Notes: generated from the sequence alone by a model not told the origin. A DNA stretch of 64,000 bases from Carya illinoinensis (GCF_018687715.1 NC_056758.1:36613467-36677466); one strand, 5' to 3'; positions 49,310-60,634 are shown, counted from the first letter of the stretch. Made by a program: numbers and translations.

Positions 49310-51200
49310 CGTTATCAGCACGATGCAAAAAGAAAAAAAATTCTTCCACCTCTAGCTCCTTCCGGAGATCACTACCCTCAAATCTTTCTCTCACCATGTT
49401 GGTCTCATTCGAACCGTTTTGCTGCGTTGCGGTTTTTCACTTTGCGAGGGGTTCGAATCCTCGTCCAGGTGGCTCAAGTTCTGGGTTTTTAAGCCGTAAA
49501 TGACTCGGCCTCTCACGATTGAAACCCGGTAGAAGGGTTCTCTGGGATCGCCCATATTTCCTCTCTCTCGGATTTCTCTCTCAAGACCATGTTCAGCTTT
49601 TCACGCCGCTAAAGGCTACTAAGAAAAAGGGCAGATTTGTAATTCGAAAACCATAACAGTCAAAGCTCCGAGGCGCGGTTCCGACCGGATCAACAGCGCC
49701 GTGAATCGTCCAAACGCGCCCTCGCTCTCTCCCGCTCTTCTTCAAGAAACAGTTACGGAGACCGCGATCAACACTGCCCCGGAGAATATAAATGGCCTGC
49801 GACGGCCGAAGCGGCTGGTGCATCGATTGCTCATGTGACCGACAAGGGGCTGAACGAGTAGGCCTAAGAGCGGGCCGCACAGCCATATGATGCTGGCCTA
49901 GGCGTGAGGGATACCAAGCTCCTGCACGTAGGGAGTGAGGAGAGATAGCTGCAGCGCCCACCCAAACTGACCCATGACTGGAGCGTGGAGACACCCACTG
50001 CAGTTCCTTAATGATCCTCAACAACAGGCGCACGTAAGGGAGTTTTCGGAGTCCAGATCTCCATGCAAAAGGTTCAGATCTGTTGGGTTTTGTTTTGTCT
50101 TCAAATCCAAAAGAAACCCAAACAAGCAAGATGATGATGTCGGCAACTGTACCAAAATAAGTATCGGATGATCATTGACCCGCACGAAGATCATCTCCAA
50201 ACGCGATCAGGAGCTCACCTGGAAGTGAGCATTGAGAGAGAGGGTGAAACTGACCACCGGCCTTCCAAAGCAATCCGGACCCTTCTCGGGCTACTGGACC
50301 TCTTTTTCTAAATTGGTTGGCTCTACACGTCAACCATTTGCCGTGATTTTCGTGGAAACAAGTTTTTAAGACTTTAACATGTGGAGCCGTTTATAAAGGA
50401 CTTTCGTGGTGGGGACAAAACTTTAATAGACTTTGACAAATTCTTTAATAGTGGCTGACAAGATGATAAGAGATGATTATCTCGTGTCCATCAACAATAC
50501 ACCTTTAAAAAAAAAAAAAACATGTTTATTTGTTGGATTATTTTTGTTAGGCGGCTAGCTAAATAGTTAGACTTTTCTTAATTCTCCTTGACCATTTGAC
50601 ATGTTTACTTGTTGGATTATGCTTGTCAAGGCAGCTAGCTGGACAGTTGGACTTTTCTTCAAAGTTTTTGAGCAATAAGTGGAGTTGGTAACACACGCAA
50701 AAGGCTCTCACATGATAAGGTTCTCATGGAGAGCTGGATGATTTTTAAGTTAGTGATCTTCTATTTCAAGCAGCTAGCTGGACAGTTGGACTTTTCTTCA
50801 AAGTTTTTGAGCAATAAGTGGAGTTGGTAACACACGCAAAAGGCTCTCACATGATAAGGTTCTCATGGAGAGCTGGATGATTTTTAAGTTAGTGATCTTC
50901 TATTTCAAGTAAGTTTTCAATATATTATTTGCAATCACTAAGATAAATATTGAAGATTATATTCATTATTATTACTTGATAAATTCTATATTTATTCACA
51001 TAGTTTATATACAAGTTTTATTTATTTATTTATACTTGTTATAAATTATTAATGATATGATTTATCTGAGAATGGAAATGGAGCATCCCTGAAGGATCGC
51101 CCTAAATCAATAATTTTATTGAGTACCTCATAGTTTAAATGAGTGATATGTGTACCAAAAGCTCATTATGATTTATGCACTTGAAATTGCATAATTGAAA
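49310..51200 (+). other. 5' internal region of the Copia element, no intact gag
   Basis: The long spacer between LTR and pol remnants has no recognisable gag. The 178-codon minus-strand frame at 49593-50129 looks like a composition artefact of a GC-richer block. A T-arm-like sequence (GGTTCGAATCC, 49451-49461) is present without a full tRNA. Confidence 0.5.
50631..50909 (+). repeat. 139-bp tandem duplication within the Copia element
   Basis: Two adjacent copies starting GCAGCTAGCTGGACAGTTGG (50631 and 50770), each running to GATCTTCTATTTCAAG, essentially identical over 139 bp. An older, diverged relative of the first part (GCGGCTAGCTAAATAGTTAG) precedes them near 50553. Confidence 0.9.
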
Positions 51201-53230
51201 TTGTAGAAAGAATATATATTTGAATGAACGTCTCGAATGTGCTCCTGAAGTAGCAATATCGAGTATGCTCCTGAAGCAGCAATATGAAATGCAAATGTTC
51301 ACAATATATTCTAAATTTATATATGATCTTTCAGTGACTGTGCAAAATAATGAGCTTTTGATAAGAATAATTAATCACGTCTTACTAGATCTACATCATT
51401 CCCTGAAGTGAATGATAATGAATTTATATCATTCTATTCCCTGAAGTGAAAAGAATAATGCGTTTTATTCAAAGAAATTAAGAGATTGGACGTGATAATG
51501 AATATCTTTTCGGACCAGAAGCTCATATTGGAAAAGATGTAAACTTTCTCTTTGAGATGATATTATACAAATTATTAAATCAAATATTATGGTGCATCAA
51601 AAGGTGATATGATTCAAAATATTTGTATCTTTTAATGGTTATCTTGATCATCCAAAATCAATTACGATAAGTTGAATGATTTTCATATGGACATCCATAA
51701 AAGAACCAGAAGATTCTTTTACTATAAAATCTTACCACCAGAAGTGGAAAGAAAAATTTGCCAGAAGCAAATAAGATGAAATAATTCGACGTTATCTTGA
51801 TTATCATATGTGAATCAGAAGTTCAGATGATAATTAAATTTTGGATGCAATAAGATAAAAATGTCTCATATTCTAGCTGCTAAAATCCCAGCGATGATTG
51901 AAGTCCCTGTAGGACAATTTAGAAATTTAGCAGTCTGAAAGCATGTGAGACCTATAGATACAAAAGGTACTGTATCTCAAAAGAGTAAAGCACAAATAAT
52001 TTGGTGCTTCTGAAGAGGCCATACCCACAGAACAAGCAATAAAGTCCATCCAAATTTTCTGTATAAAATTCTCCTATATAAACTCTTGAAGAGTATAAAT
52101 CTCCTGAAGAGTGCCTCCTGAAGAGGTTTTTCATGAAAATGTCTTCCCTTGAAGAGGGACAGGTACCTGAAAATAACGAGATCTCGTTACATTTCATGAA
52201 TAATGGAGAAATTATGGATAGAAATAAAATTGTTATCGACAATGTATTTCCATATGAGATGGCAATTGACATTACCAGAAGTAATGATGAAAGTGAATCA
52301 AGAATCGTCGAAGAATACGACGTAAAATATTGACCAAATTTGAAAGAAACAATTCCTGCAAAATTGATTCACTAGTAAAATATGATGCATCGAGACTTAT
52401 AGTCCAAAAACCTAAAGAGGTGATGCTTGTTGAATGTCAGTGGGTATTTATAAAAAGGAAATAAAAATGTGATATATAAATCACGAGTCAGTTTCTCAAT
52501 TCCTGCAGAATTGATATCACTAAGTAAAATGTGATAAATATGGACCTGAAATCCAAACACCTAAATAGGTGATTTTTTTTGTTAAATATCAGTGGATATT
52601 TATATACATGATATAAAAAGCCTGAAACTTTTAATATGAAAATGTGATATAGAAATCACAAGTTAGTTTCTCGAAGAAACAATATTGATATGATTTTAAT
52701 GGTTGAAATCATATTGAGATTTTTATTAGCTTGAAAGTTACCGAGAGTTTGGATATGCATGATTAACTGCATTATATTTATATGGATCATTGGATCATGA
52801 TATATATATGAAAATCCCTGAAGGATAGAAAATGTCTGAAACTTCTAATATGAATACATCTGGAAATATGTATTCTATCAAGTTTCAAAGATCCTTATAT
52901 GATCCTTATATGTATTCTATCAAGCTATTATTGCAGTTTATATATATGATTTAAATGTCATTGAGGCTCTAGAAGAGCTCATGAAACTGCACATATTTGA
53001 AATATAAATCTGAAACCCTTGCGGCTTCAAGGGGAAGATGGATGATGTTATTAGTCATGAAATACCATCTTTTAAATACAATTAGTATTTCAAGATTCAT
53101 ATTATAGGTTTGATAAGAAGTGTGCATTATTAAAGAAGAAATAAAATGAAACACACAGAACATCTACCAGAAGATAGAAACACAAATATGAATATTTGTG
53201 AAATATTATTTTATTATCTTGAAGCAAGAA

Positions 53231-53656
53231 TTACAGAAATTTAAGGCACTTTGCCTCATTCTTCAAATGCTCTTGTTCTTCAAGAATCTGCATGTCATCC
53301 CTATCTAAAGCGGTGGGCAATCGAAAAGAAGATTTAAGCAAAGATTTTAAATTCCTATTCTCTTTCTTTATTGATTCTATCTTCATGTTGGACTCCAGAA
53401 GAAGTCGCTGAAGTATAGCAATATTCTCGTGGAGATAGTCAACTCCACAAGTTCTGGATTGCAGTCGCTGAGAAAATGCGACAATGGATGATGAGTATCG
53501 GGTACCGAGACTCACAAGCTCATAGATAGCTTCATTATCTGACCTATGAGTCAGATCATTACATTGCATGATAGCACCTGTGGTAGAAGCAGGAACAGCT
53601 GATGAACGAGGTGCAGAGTACCTCATATATTGGCCATGAGAAGATCGCTGAGCCAT
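53231..53656 (-). CDS. 141-aa coiled-coil protein, antisense ORF inside the Copia element
   Basis: An intact minus-strand ORF homologous over its full length to the 142-aa ORF at 34597-35025 (about 75% identical residues). I start at the Met of MAQRSSHGQYMRYSAPRS, which matches the other copy; a longer in-frame extension up to 53881 is only the stop-free leader. Shared core: IYELVSLGTRYSS, SQRLQSRT, GVDYLHENIAILQRLLLESN, MKIESIKKENRNLKSLLKSS, DMQILEEQEHLKNEAKCLKFL-type end with charged heptads (likely coiled coil). A TATA box lies at 53758-53764. Function unknown. It stays open although the pol around it, on the other strand, is full of stops. Could be a retrotransposon accessory protein or a captured host sequence. 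Confidence 0.65.
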   Translation of the reverse strand: MAQRSSHGQYMRYSAPRSSAVPASTTGAIMQCNDLTHRSDNEAIYELVSLGTRYSSSIVAFSQRLQSRTCGVDYLHENIAILQRLLLESNMKIESIKKENRNLKSLLKSSFRLPTALDRDDMQILEEQEHLKNEAKCLKFL

Positions 53657-53757
53657 TGCAGAGTAAAAATGTAGAGAGAGATTGCAGAGTAAAATTGCAG
53701 TATGATTACAGAAAAGTGAAGAAGATGAGATGCGAATGAAGATGAGCTGAATATCTC

Positions 53758-53925
53758 TTTTATAGAGAAAATTATGATACAACATCTCTCGTGAAGCAAG
53801 AGAAAAGAGATGGAATATAGCTTCATAGCTCTGCGGCGCCTGACAGCTGAGGCGCCTGACAGCTGCAGCACCTAACAGCACGCCTGACAGCTGCAGTACC
53901 TGAAAGCACGCCTGACACCTACAGA
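53758..53925 (-). promoter_or_regulatory. TATA box and upstream GTCAGGCG repeats of the antisense ORF
   Basis: The minus strand carries CTCTATAAAAGA about 100 bp ahead of the ATG. Farther upstream (53831-53925) there are about five imperfect copies of CTGTCAGGCGCC/GCAGCTGTCAGGCG. The gypsy-borne copy has two such units (GTCAGGCGCCGCA at about 34359 and GTCAGGCACCGCAGCTATGA at about 34402) in the same relative place. This suggests a promoter with a repeated upstream element. Confidence 0.5.
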
Positions 53926-54419
53926 GGAGTTGAAAATCTGCGGTGCTTGTCTGATCTTAAAAAGCTGGCCACCGTTTTTATTAAAAATGAGGTTAGCAGT
54001 TTAATGTTGATGAATTCTCCACTAACTGTGTTATTTACAAGAACTCCAGAAGAGTACAACTCCAGAAGAGTAGTGATCAGCAGAAAGATCCAGTTAGTTG
54101 GATGTACAAATGCGAGTTATCTTTCAGATACACACAAAAAGATCATTGCAATTCATGAGAAGAAAGTTGAAATTGATATCAAGAAGGGGAAGTAATGTCT
54201 TGAAGACTTGTGCTGATTGTACTCTTTTTCCTTCGCTAAGGTTTTATCCCACTGGGTTTTCCTTTGCAAGATTTTAATGAGGCAATCCTAAAGCATTCGG
54301 CGATACAAATGAATACTGTACTCTTTTTCCTTCGCCATTAGTTTTTTTTCCCACAGGGTTTTTCTTTGGCAAGGTTTTAACGAGGCATATTCTTTAAATA
54401 TGGTCATCCAAAGGGGAAG

Positions 54420-54636
54420 TGTTGTAAACCATGTTGAATTGTATGATCACATTTATCTAGTTGTCAAATGTATAGTGCTAGCATAGTGAGCTAGCATAGT
54501 CCCCCTTTGTATGCCTATATATATCGTTAAATTCTTTAAGAAAGATATAAGTTTGATATATAGATCAATAAGAATTTCCTCTCTCGCTCTCTCTCAATCT
54601 CTTGAAATTCTCTTATTTTTCATTGAGTTTATAACA
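54420..54636 (+). repeat. 3' LTR of the Copia element
   Basis: 217 bp, preceded by a polypurine tract (AAAGGGGAAG). Followed by AAAAG, the target duplication. T at each of the four positions where the 5' LTR has C. Confidence 0.92.
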
Positions 54637-54641
54637 AAAAG

Positions 54642-55768
54642 AATTATATTCAACAGTCCTATATTACATAATTATTTGTATTATTATTATTTTTTTTCTC
54701 GACAGATGTTTGGTACATGGCTGCTAAATGGAACTCTTTTATTAATCATTCCAGTGGTAACGACGTGACACATATGATGGGAAATTACATTATAAAAATA
54801 TAATTATTTGTTTGTCTTTTAAAAATAATAATTAAGAAACGATTATTTGCATAAAAGTTAGTGGAGGGTTGACCACAAAGGCTTATTTTGTAATTTCACT
54901 AAAAACATAGAAACAAATTCCCATCTAAAAAATGAAAGTACAATGAAGTCTATTTTATATTCTTGTTAGGTTGTCAACTTCGCGGTACCTACAAAGAGAA
55001 TTTTCATTCGGTATCTCAAATATCGAATTTCTTATCATTTAAAAAAATATTTAAAGATTTCATCCTAAATCATTCTTATCCCATTTTTCATTTTGGAGTT
55101 TTCATTTTGGAGTTTAGGGATGGAGTTGTTACAATAAATCTTTAAATATAAAAATTTACTATTTGTCTCTAAATTATTTTTATATTGATAAAATTATTTA
55201 TAATTAAATTTATAAAAGGAAGTGAGAGAAAAATGTAATAAAGAAATAATAAAAAAATGTTATTTTAATAAAATAAAAAAAATATAAAAAATGAGATGTA
55301 AAAAATTTTTAAAAAATAAATAAAATTTAAAAGGAAATTTTTAAAAATATATAATTTTATAGGAAATAGAACGTGAATGCTTTAACACGAAAAGACAAAA
55401 ATATAGAAAAATGAAAGAACAATCAACTCTTTTATCTTCTCGATCCGACTTCCAACGTCTATAAACCAAGGACAATGAACTCTTATCTTCTCTAACTACA
55501 TCGTCTCTTTCCGTCGTTCCAACGCCTACAAATCTAGAGATCACGATTCTGCAATATAATAGTATTAAGCCCGGCCGGCTGCTCATGTTTTTTTATCTTT
55601 TTCGTCGTCCGGCTGCTTATTGTTGACCCTTACCAAGAAGATACTGCAATATAATAATTTTAAACCCGGCTGCTAATTCTGACCAAGAAAGGCAGTATAT
55701 CAATACATAACATGTATTGAAGATAGAGAAATCGAACTCCCTTCCCTGCCGCCGCTAAATCAATTTCC
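54642..55768. other. intergenic DNA and promoter region of the UGT gene
   Basis: Very A/T-rich to about 55370. Closer to the gene a direct repeat occurs: GCAATATAATAGTATTAAGC, CCGG, CTGCTCATG (about 55551-55590) and GCAATATAATAATTTTAAAC, CCGG, CTGCTAATT (about 55646-55676). This may be an upstream element, but no TATA box is clearly placed. No other gene. Confidence 0.4.
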
Positions 55769-57151
55769 ATGGAAAACGGTAAGGTTTTGCATGTGGCAGT
55801 TTTCCCATGGCTAGCCGTTGGCCACCTCGTACCCTTCATGCGCCTATCCAAGTACTTAGCCCAAAAGGGTCACAGAGTTTCCTTCATTTCCACCTGTCGG
55901 AACATTAGCAGGCTTCCCAAAATACCTCCGAATCTCTCCTCTCTAATAAACCTCGTCAGCCTGCCTTTGCCCAAAGTCGATGGTTTACCCGACCGGGCCG
56001 AGTCCTCAGCGGACGTACCCCACAACAAGCAACAGTTGCTGAAAAGGGCTTTCGATTTACTGGATTCTCCATTGGCTAACTTCCTTGAAGCCTCGAGGCC
56101 CGATTGGATTATCTACGACTATCCCTCTCACTGGCTTCCCCGACTTGCCGCTCAGTTCGGTGTCTCACGCGCCTACTTCAGCCTCTTCACCGCTGCGTGT
56201 CTATCTTTTATAGGCCCATCCGAGGTGCTTATCGACACCGATCCTAGATCGACTGCCGAGGATTTCTCGGTAGTCCCGAAATGGATCCCGTTTCCCTCCA
56301 ACGTGGTGTATCGGGTTCACGAGATATCAAAGAACGTGGATGGCTCGAGCGGAAACGAGTCCGGCACATCAGATGTCATCCGCTTTGGTATTGCCGCTGC
56401 GGAGAGTGATGTCGTGGCTATTAGGACTAGTGCCGAACTTGAACCGGAATGGTTGAATTTGCTAGCTGAGCTTTACCGGAAACCTCTGCTTCCGATTGGG
56501 TTTTTGCCTCCGGTTATGGAGGATGAAGAGGAGGAGGAGAACGATGCGAGATGGGTTTATATCGAAGAGTGGTTGGACAAACAGAGAGTTAACTCAGTCG
56601 TTTACGTTGCACTGGGGACTGAGGCAACTCTGAGTCCGCAAGAACTGAACGAGTTGGGTCTTGGGTTGGAGGAGTCTGGTTTACCGTTCTTTTGGGTGCT
56701 GAGGAACGCGTTGGCTCAGAACGAGTTACCAGCTGGGTTCGAGGAGCGAGTTAGGGACCGCGGAATTGTTCATGTTGGGTGGGTCCCGCAGGTGAAGATA
56801 TTGAGCCACGAGTCGGTCGGGGGCTTCTTGACTCACTGTGGTTGGAACTCGGTCGTAGAGGGGCTTGGGTTTGGCCGAGTTCTGGTTCTATTACCTGTGT
56901 TAAATGACCAAGGGCTCAATGCTAGGTTGTTGCAGGGGAAGAAACTTGGGGTGGAGATTAACAGAGATGAGCGAGACGGATCATTTACTCGTGAGTCAGT
57001 AGCGGAGTCAGTGAGGTTGGCAATGGTGTACGAAGCCGGCGAGTACTTGAGGGACAGGGCAAAGGAAGTGAAGGGTTTGTTTGGGGATAAGGATAAGAAT
57101 GATCATCTTGTGGCCGGCTTTATTCGTTTCCTTGAAGAGAATAGGTTGTGA
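55769..57151 (+). CDS. UDP-glycosyltransferase, UGT91-like, intronless
   Basis: A family-1 plant UDP-sugar glycosyltransferase of 460 aa, normal length for the family, with no intron. It should transfer a sugar from a UDP-sugar to a small-molecule acceptor in the cytosol; UGT91 members often act on sugar moieties of flavonoid or terpenoid glycosides, but the acceptor cannot be read from sequence. Catalytic His19 (FPWLAVGHLVPF) and Asp117 (IIYDYPSHW) are present. The PSPG box runs 338-381 (WVPQVKILSHESV ... THCGWNS ... NDQ), with Trp22, Asp43 and Gln44 of the box intact, which favours UDP-glucose although UGT91 donors vary. An acidic loop EDEEEEEND (251-259) sits before the C-domain. The ATG lies in a favourable context (TTCCATGG), and the family start motif follows within 12 residues. 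Probable AATAAA at about 57284. No lesions seen. Confidence 0.93.
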   Translation: MENGKVLHVAVFPWLAVGHLVPFMRLSKYLAQKGHRVSFISTCRNISRLPKIPPNLSSLINLVSLPLPKVDGLPDRAESSADVPHNKQQLLKRAFDLLDSPLANFLEASRPDWIIYDYPSHWLPRLAAQFGVSRAYFSLFTAACLSFIGPSEVLIDTDPRSTAEDFSVVPKWIPFPSNVVYRVHEISKNVDGSSGNESGTSDVIRFGIAAAESDVVAIRTSAELEPEWLNLLAELYRKPLLPIGFLPPVMEDEEEEENDARWVYIEEWLDKQRVNSVVYVALGTEATLSPQELNELGLGLEESGLPFFWVLRNALAQNELPAGFEERVRDRGIVHVGWVPQVKILSHESVGGFLTHCGWNSVVEGLGFGRVLVLLPVLNDQGLNARLLQGKKLGVEINRDERDGSFTRESVAESVRLAMVYEAGEYLRDRAKEVKGLFGDKDKNDHLVAGFIRFLEENRL

Positions 57152-58480
57152 AACACAGAAATATCGACAAGCAGCAGGAAGACACAGGAAAGTCAAACTC
57201 GGCATTAAAAATTCAATATTTGATTTAGGATATATTATTATGAAGAATAAAAGTTCTTTTAATTTTAGTAAATCAGTCATGAATAAAGTCCTTTGAAGTT
57301 GAACCAAATCGTGTCATATTTTAGTTGGCATTTAGGCAGACATCTATTTGGGAGCAAGACAAGAGGAGGTGGGTATAATATGTTATGTTGTTTGGCTGTG
57401 ACCATCAGGTTGGTTGTATGTTATTTTTGAAACTTTTTTTTTTTAATTTTTAATTTTTATATATATAATTAAGCAAATGGGCCTATTCGCTATCACCACC
57501 ACTTCCCTACACCCGAACACAATTGTTAATTTTAGTGAAACAGACGTTGATTCTACCTTTCTTGGTGGGAACACAGGAAATGGACTCTAAAACCGATGCA
57601 TGCAACCCGAGGTAAACACCGGGCTTGTCCCCAAGCCGACCTGAATATCTCTATTTAAGGCGCCAATAGAGGCGAACGGCTGGACCACGAACATCGAAGT
57701 GCGCAGTTGAGAGTGGGCAAATCTGGACCTCGTGGAGAAGCAACAGAGGCAAACGATGACCACAAATAGCGAGTTGGCTAGAGTCTGAGTAGATTAAAAA
57801 CTAAAATTTGTGATCACTTTCATTGGTTTCGGCCGATATAATACATAGCCAACCCATTGTTCCACTTGACCCGATAAAACTGATTTTTGTCATGTGGGCC
57901 AATAGCAGGTCTTGCGGTTAGATCGGCCCAGGGCCTTTAATGTATTGGCCTACTAAAACCAGTCCATGTCTTGCGTTGCCCAGGTGTCGTTCATCTGAAG
58001 TTGTAGAAAAATCACATGCAAGAGACTTTTACCATGATGTTCCACGAATTATGAGCTGTAGGACCAGTTTCAATATCTCAGCTAAAAATAATAATAAATA
58101 AATAAATAAATAAAAGAAAAAAACAAGAAAGGAAAAAAACACTTCGAAGTAATCAATCTACAAACCCCAAGAGACATATGGAATCTAGAAATGAGAATAA
58201 CAATGTTAATTGTACCTTATAGCTAAGCGGTTAGAGGAAACAAGTACAACTAAAATAAAAAACTGAAAATTTGGATACTTTGAGCTGATGCTGTAGACAA
58301 TAAGCAATCTCAACCACAAAATTCTAACTGGAAAAGGGAAAGGGGAGAGAGATCGTATTTGCTTTTCAAGAAGGCATCAAACCCTACTTGTATATCTTTT
58401 TCTCTTCTTTTGGACAAGTCATTGGAAGCATCTATACAATGTTTTCGAGGGTTACAATTGCTATTTGAAAAGAAAAAAAA
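57152..58480. other. intergenic DNA between the convergent UGT and BEACH genes
   Basis: The UGT 3' UTR occupies the first about 150 bp. An A/T-rich run follows at about 57428-57470. The rest carries no recognised gene. The minus-strand BEACH transcript probably ends somewhere near 58,400-58,550. Confidence 0.45.
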
Positions 58481-58957
58481 GCTGAAATGCTGCTATTCCT
58501 AATACACAATATTTGTATTCTGAACTATACATTTAATGTTCACAAAATGTGTTTAACACCTAATTCCTGACTGCCCTGACTGACTGTTTTGGAGATGGAG
58601 ATGAAACAATGAATGAGTTTGTGATCCTACATTTCATGGCATCATGGAAACAGTTCTTCTGAGAAATCGGAAAGTTCTGCAGACGTCACAGTTTAAAGAA
58701 ATAAGTCAACTTCCAAACTGCTCCAAGCAATGTTGATGGAATTGTGTACATCCTTTCACTGTCTTCACACCCAACAGTTAAGAAAGATCTTTCCAATTGG
58801 ATAAAGTTTTAAGGGTCTGAACTCTCAACATTTAATGGATACGGCTTGACATTTTGCAATATTTAGCAGATGCCCTGAAAGACAAAGGGAAAAGAAACCC
58901 AAAAAAACAAGAAAAAAAGAAGCGAATTCTGTAAGGGATTTGACAATCAATGCATCA

Positions 58958-59060
58958 TTTTTTTATTAAGTAAAAAATTTATTAAGATCAATAGGCGTAG
59001 CCAAGTACACTAGATGTATACAAGAGAAAAACATCATCGTTAACTTCATTCAAAACAAAA
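58958..59060 (-). mobile_element. LINE/SINE 3' tail fragment
   Basis: The minus strand reads TTGTATACATCTAGTGTACT, TGGCTACGCCTATTGATCTT, AATAAATTTTTTACTTAATAAAAAAA, the type of 3' end seen in L1-like plant elements, about 100 bp long. Target duplication not found. Confidence 0.5.
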
Positions 59061-60014
59061 TGAGCAAGCAAAGCAAAGTGTAATCTTTTCCCACTGCAAT
59101 CCTGGAACTCCATTATTATATTGTGGGACTAATATAATAAAATTCACAAAGGAAGGAAGGGATTCAATGAACTCAGACACGCTTACATTAAAATATAAAA
59201 TCATGAGAATGTCCAACAAAAACGCTAACAGTTAAAGTGACTGCACATAAAATTTTTATTATAAAAACCTAGTAAATTTCTTAAGAGGATAATTAATATG
59301 ATCAACATCCCATGTGTGAGAGAGGATTATCTTCAGAACACTGTCAGATAAAGTGAACCCAAGAAAGACAAGAAGTTATGATGAGTCTGTTCCAGATGCC
59401 AGTAATCCTTTCTCATGGAGTGCATGATACTCTAGTCAAGACATGTTACTGGATTAGACATATGATATCAATGTAATATAACAAAACAAAAGAAAACATA
59501 TAATCATGCCCTTGAAATGATATCGCCCCAAGAATATAGCATATGCTAACAGAGGTATAGGTGGAAACCGGAGAATGAAGAACATCATATGAAGTCCAAG
59601 GAGAACAATGAAAGCATAAACTGAATAAAAAGGAGTCTTCCAATGATGAAGACATATCTCATTGGAGTCTTTGTGGAAGAGGATTTTTCAAGCTATTTGG
59701 TCATGAATGAAGACATATCTCATTGGAAATAATAAAAATGCAACGAAATATCTCATCATGAGAGGGGGCAGAGGCCTCTTGTGTGGCCACCTCACTTTGG
59801 GTTGGCTGCTATCCACCTATAATCAAGGTGGATTTCCTGCAAAGGGCATTCACCTCCTTTAGCAATGCCGACTGGTCACCATGTGAGGGGGTAGAGGCCA
59901 CCCTACTATCAGTTTGGGGTGGAGATATGCAGAAAGCACTCCTGCCCCTTTACATTTTTTGACTTTTTAGTTTCTATTTAATTTTTAAAAACTTTTTATC
60001 TTATATTTTAATTT

Positions 60015-60205
60015 TGAGTAATTCTATACACCACACTACCATCTCACTTGTATCCTACTATATATGATATGGTGTATTTATCACCATTTGATGATAAAGA
60101 AGCATGCAATAAATGATCATTTAATGGTGGTAAATGTGCCACATCTTACTTAGTGGGATACAAGTTGGATGATAGTATAATGTATATAATTTTCCTTTAA
60201 TTTTT
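60015..60205. mobile_element. MITE with long inverted ends downstream of the BEACH coding end
   Basis: AATTCTATACACCACACTAC, CATCTCACTTGTATCC at the left pairs imperfectly with ACTTGTATCCCACTAAGTAA-type sequence read from the right (AATTATATACATTATACTAT, CATCCAACTTGTATCC). About 190 bp, nearly a full inverted repeat around a short centre (GATAAAGAAGCATGC). No coding capacity. Confidence 0.75.
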
Positions 60206-60634
60206 AATCTTCTTATTCTTTGATGTGAGAATATTACACGTAGAGTTGATGTGGGATGATTGAGAACACTGTCGCAATTATTGCTTGATGAAATTTAGAT
60301 GGAAGAACTGTTTGAATCAAATTGCAAATCCCAGGTACCCAAAAGCGACATTCTTAAAACTGAGTGATCTTTTTTAAAATAGTATAAAACCTTTTTTCTA
60401 GGTGAAAAAAGGTTTTGCACTTTTAAAGAAAGATTAGTGTAAAATAAAAGTGCAAACCTAGGACCAAAAGTTAAGTTAACCCATTATAAGTCCAAAAAGA
60501 TTCAATTTATTCAATGTTAATGACTGCAGTAACTAACCAAAAAGAAGGTTAATGACAGCAGTTTACCTGCAATAGCATCACAGATCAGCCCCAGCTATTA
60601 AGACTCCCCAACTTCTCTGTCTTCAGCTGTTGAT

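Larger units (their letters stand above)
51210..54200 (+). pseudogene. Copia pol remnants (integrase, RT, RNase H fragments)
   Basis: Plus-strand fragments: the integrase end MSHILAAKIPAMIEVPVGQ (about 51860-51920) and RPIDTKGTVSQKSKAQ; the linker VPENNEISLHFMNNGEI, RNKIVIDNVFPYEMAIDI (52165-52270); an RT start KYDASRLIVQKPKEVMLVEC with QWVFIKK (52380-52460), repeated in worn form at 52510-52605 (QTPK, KYQWIF); and an RNase H scrap QLVGCTNASYLSDTHKK (about 54090). Stops and frame changes fall every few dozen codons, and the RT catalytic motif is absent. Dead. Confidence 0.8.
49093..54636 (+). mobile_element. decayed Copia LTR retrotransposon
   Basis: 5,544 bp with 217-bp LTRs (49093-49309; 54420-54636) and a 5-bp target duplication AAAAG (49088-49092 and 54637-54641). 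Plus orientation: the sequence after the left LTR is CGTTATCAGCACGA, a post-LTR motif seen in plant Copia elements, and a polypurine tract AAGGGGAAG precedes the right LTR. LTRs begin TGTTGTAAACC and end TTTATAACA. The internal region keeps only fragments of integrase, RT and RNase H (see separate entry), so it is not autonomous. LTRs differ at four sites, all C in the left copy and T in the right. Confidence 0.92.
58481..60634 (-). other. 3' UTR of the BEACH gene with a probable 1.7-kb intron
   Basis: On the minus strand a good donor (TTGCAG/GTAAAC, first intron base 60566) and a good acceptor (TGTCTTTCAG/GGCATC, last intron base 58875) lie downstream of the stop. Splicing would remove 1,692 bp and place an exon junction 68 nt after the stop. 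Inside this intron are a LINE tail (58958-59060), a transposon-like block (59755-59955) and the MITE at 60015-60205. Inferred from splice signals only. Confidence 0.45.

Noticed and set aside
49440..49475. tRNA-like T arm (GGTTCGAATCC)
   Set aside because: A B-box-like word is present, but no acceptor stem, D arm or anticodon arm can be built around it.
49593..50129. 178-codon minus-strand frame in the Copia leader
   Set aside because: No domain, lies in a GC-richer block where stops are scarce, and has no second copy or promoter, unlike the 141-aa ORF.
53657..53881. 75-residue N-terminal extension of the Copia antisense ORF
   Set aside because: The homologous copy starts at the inner Met, and the TATA box at 53758 would lie inside the extension.
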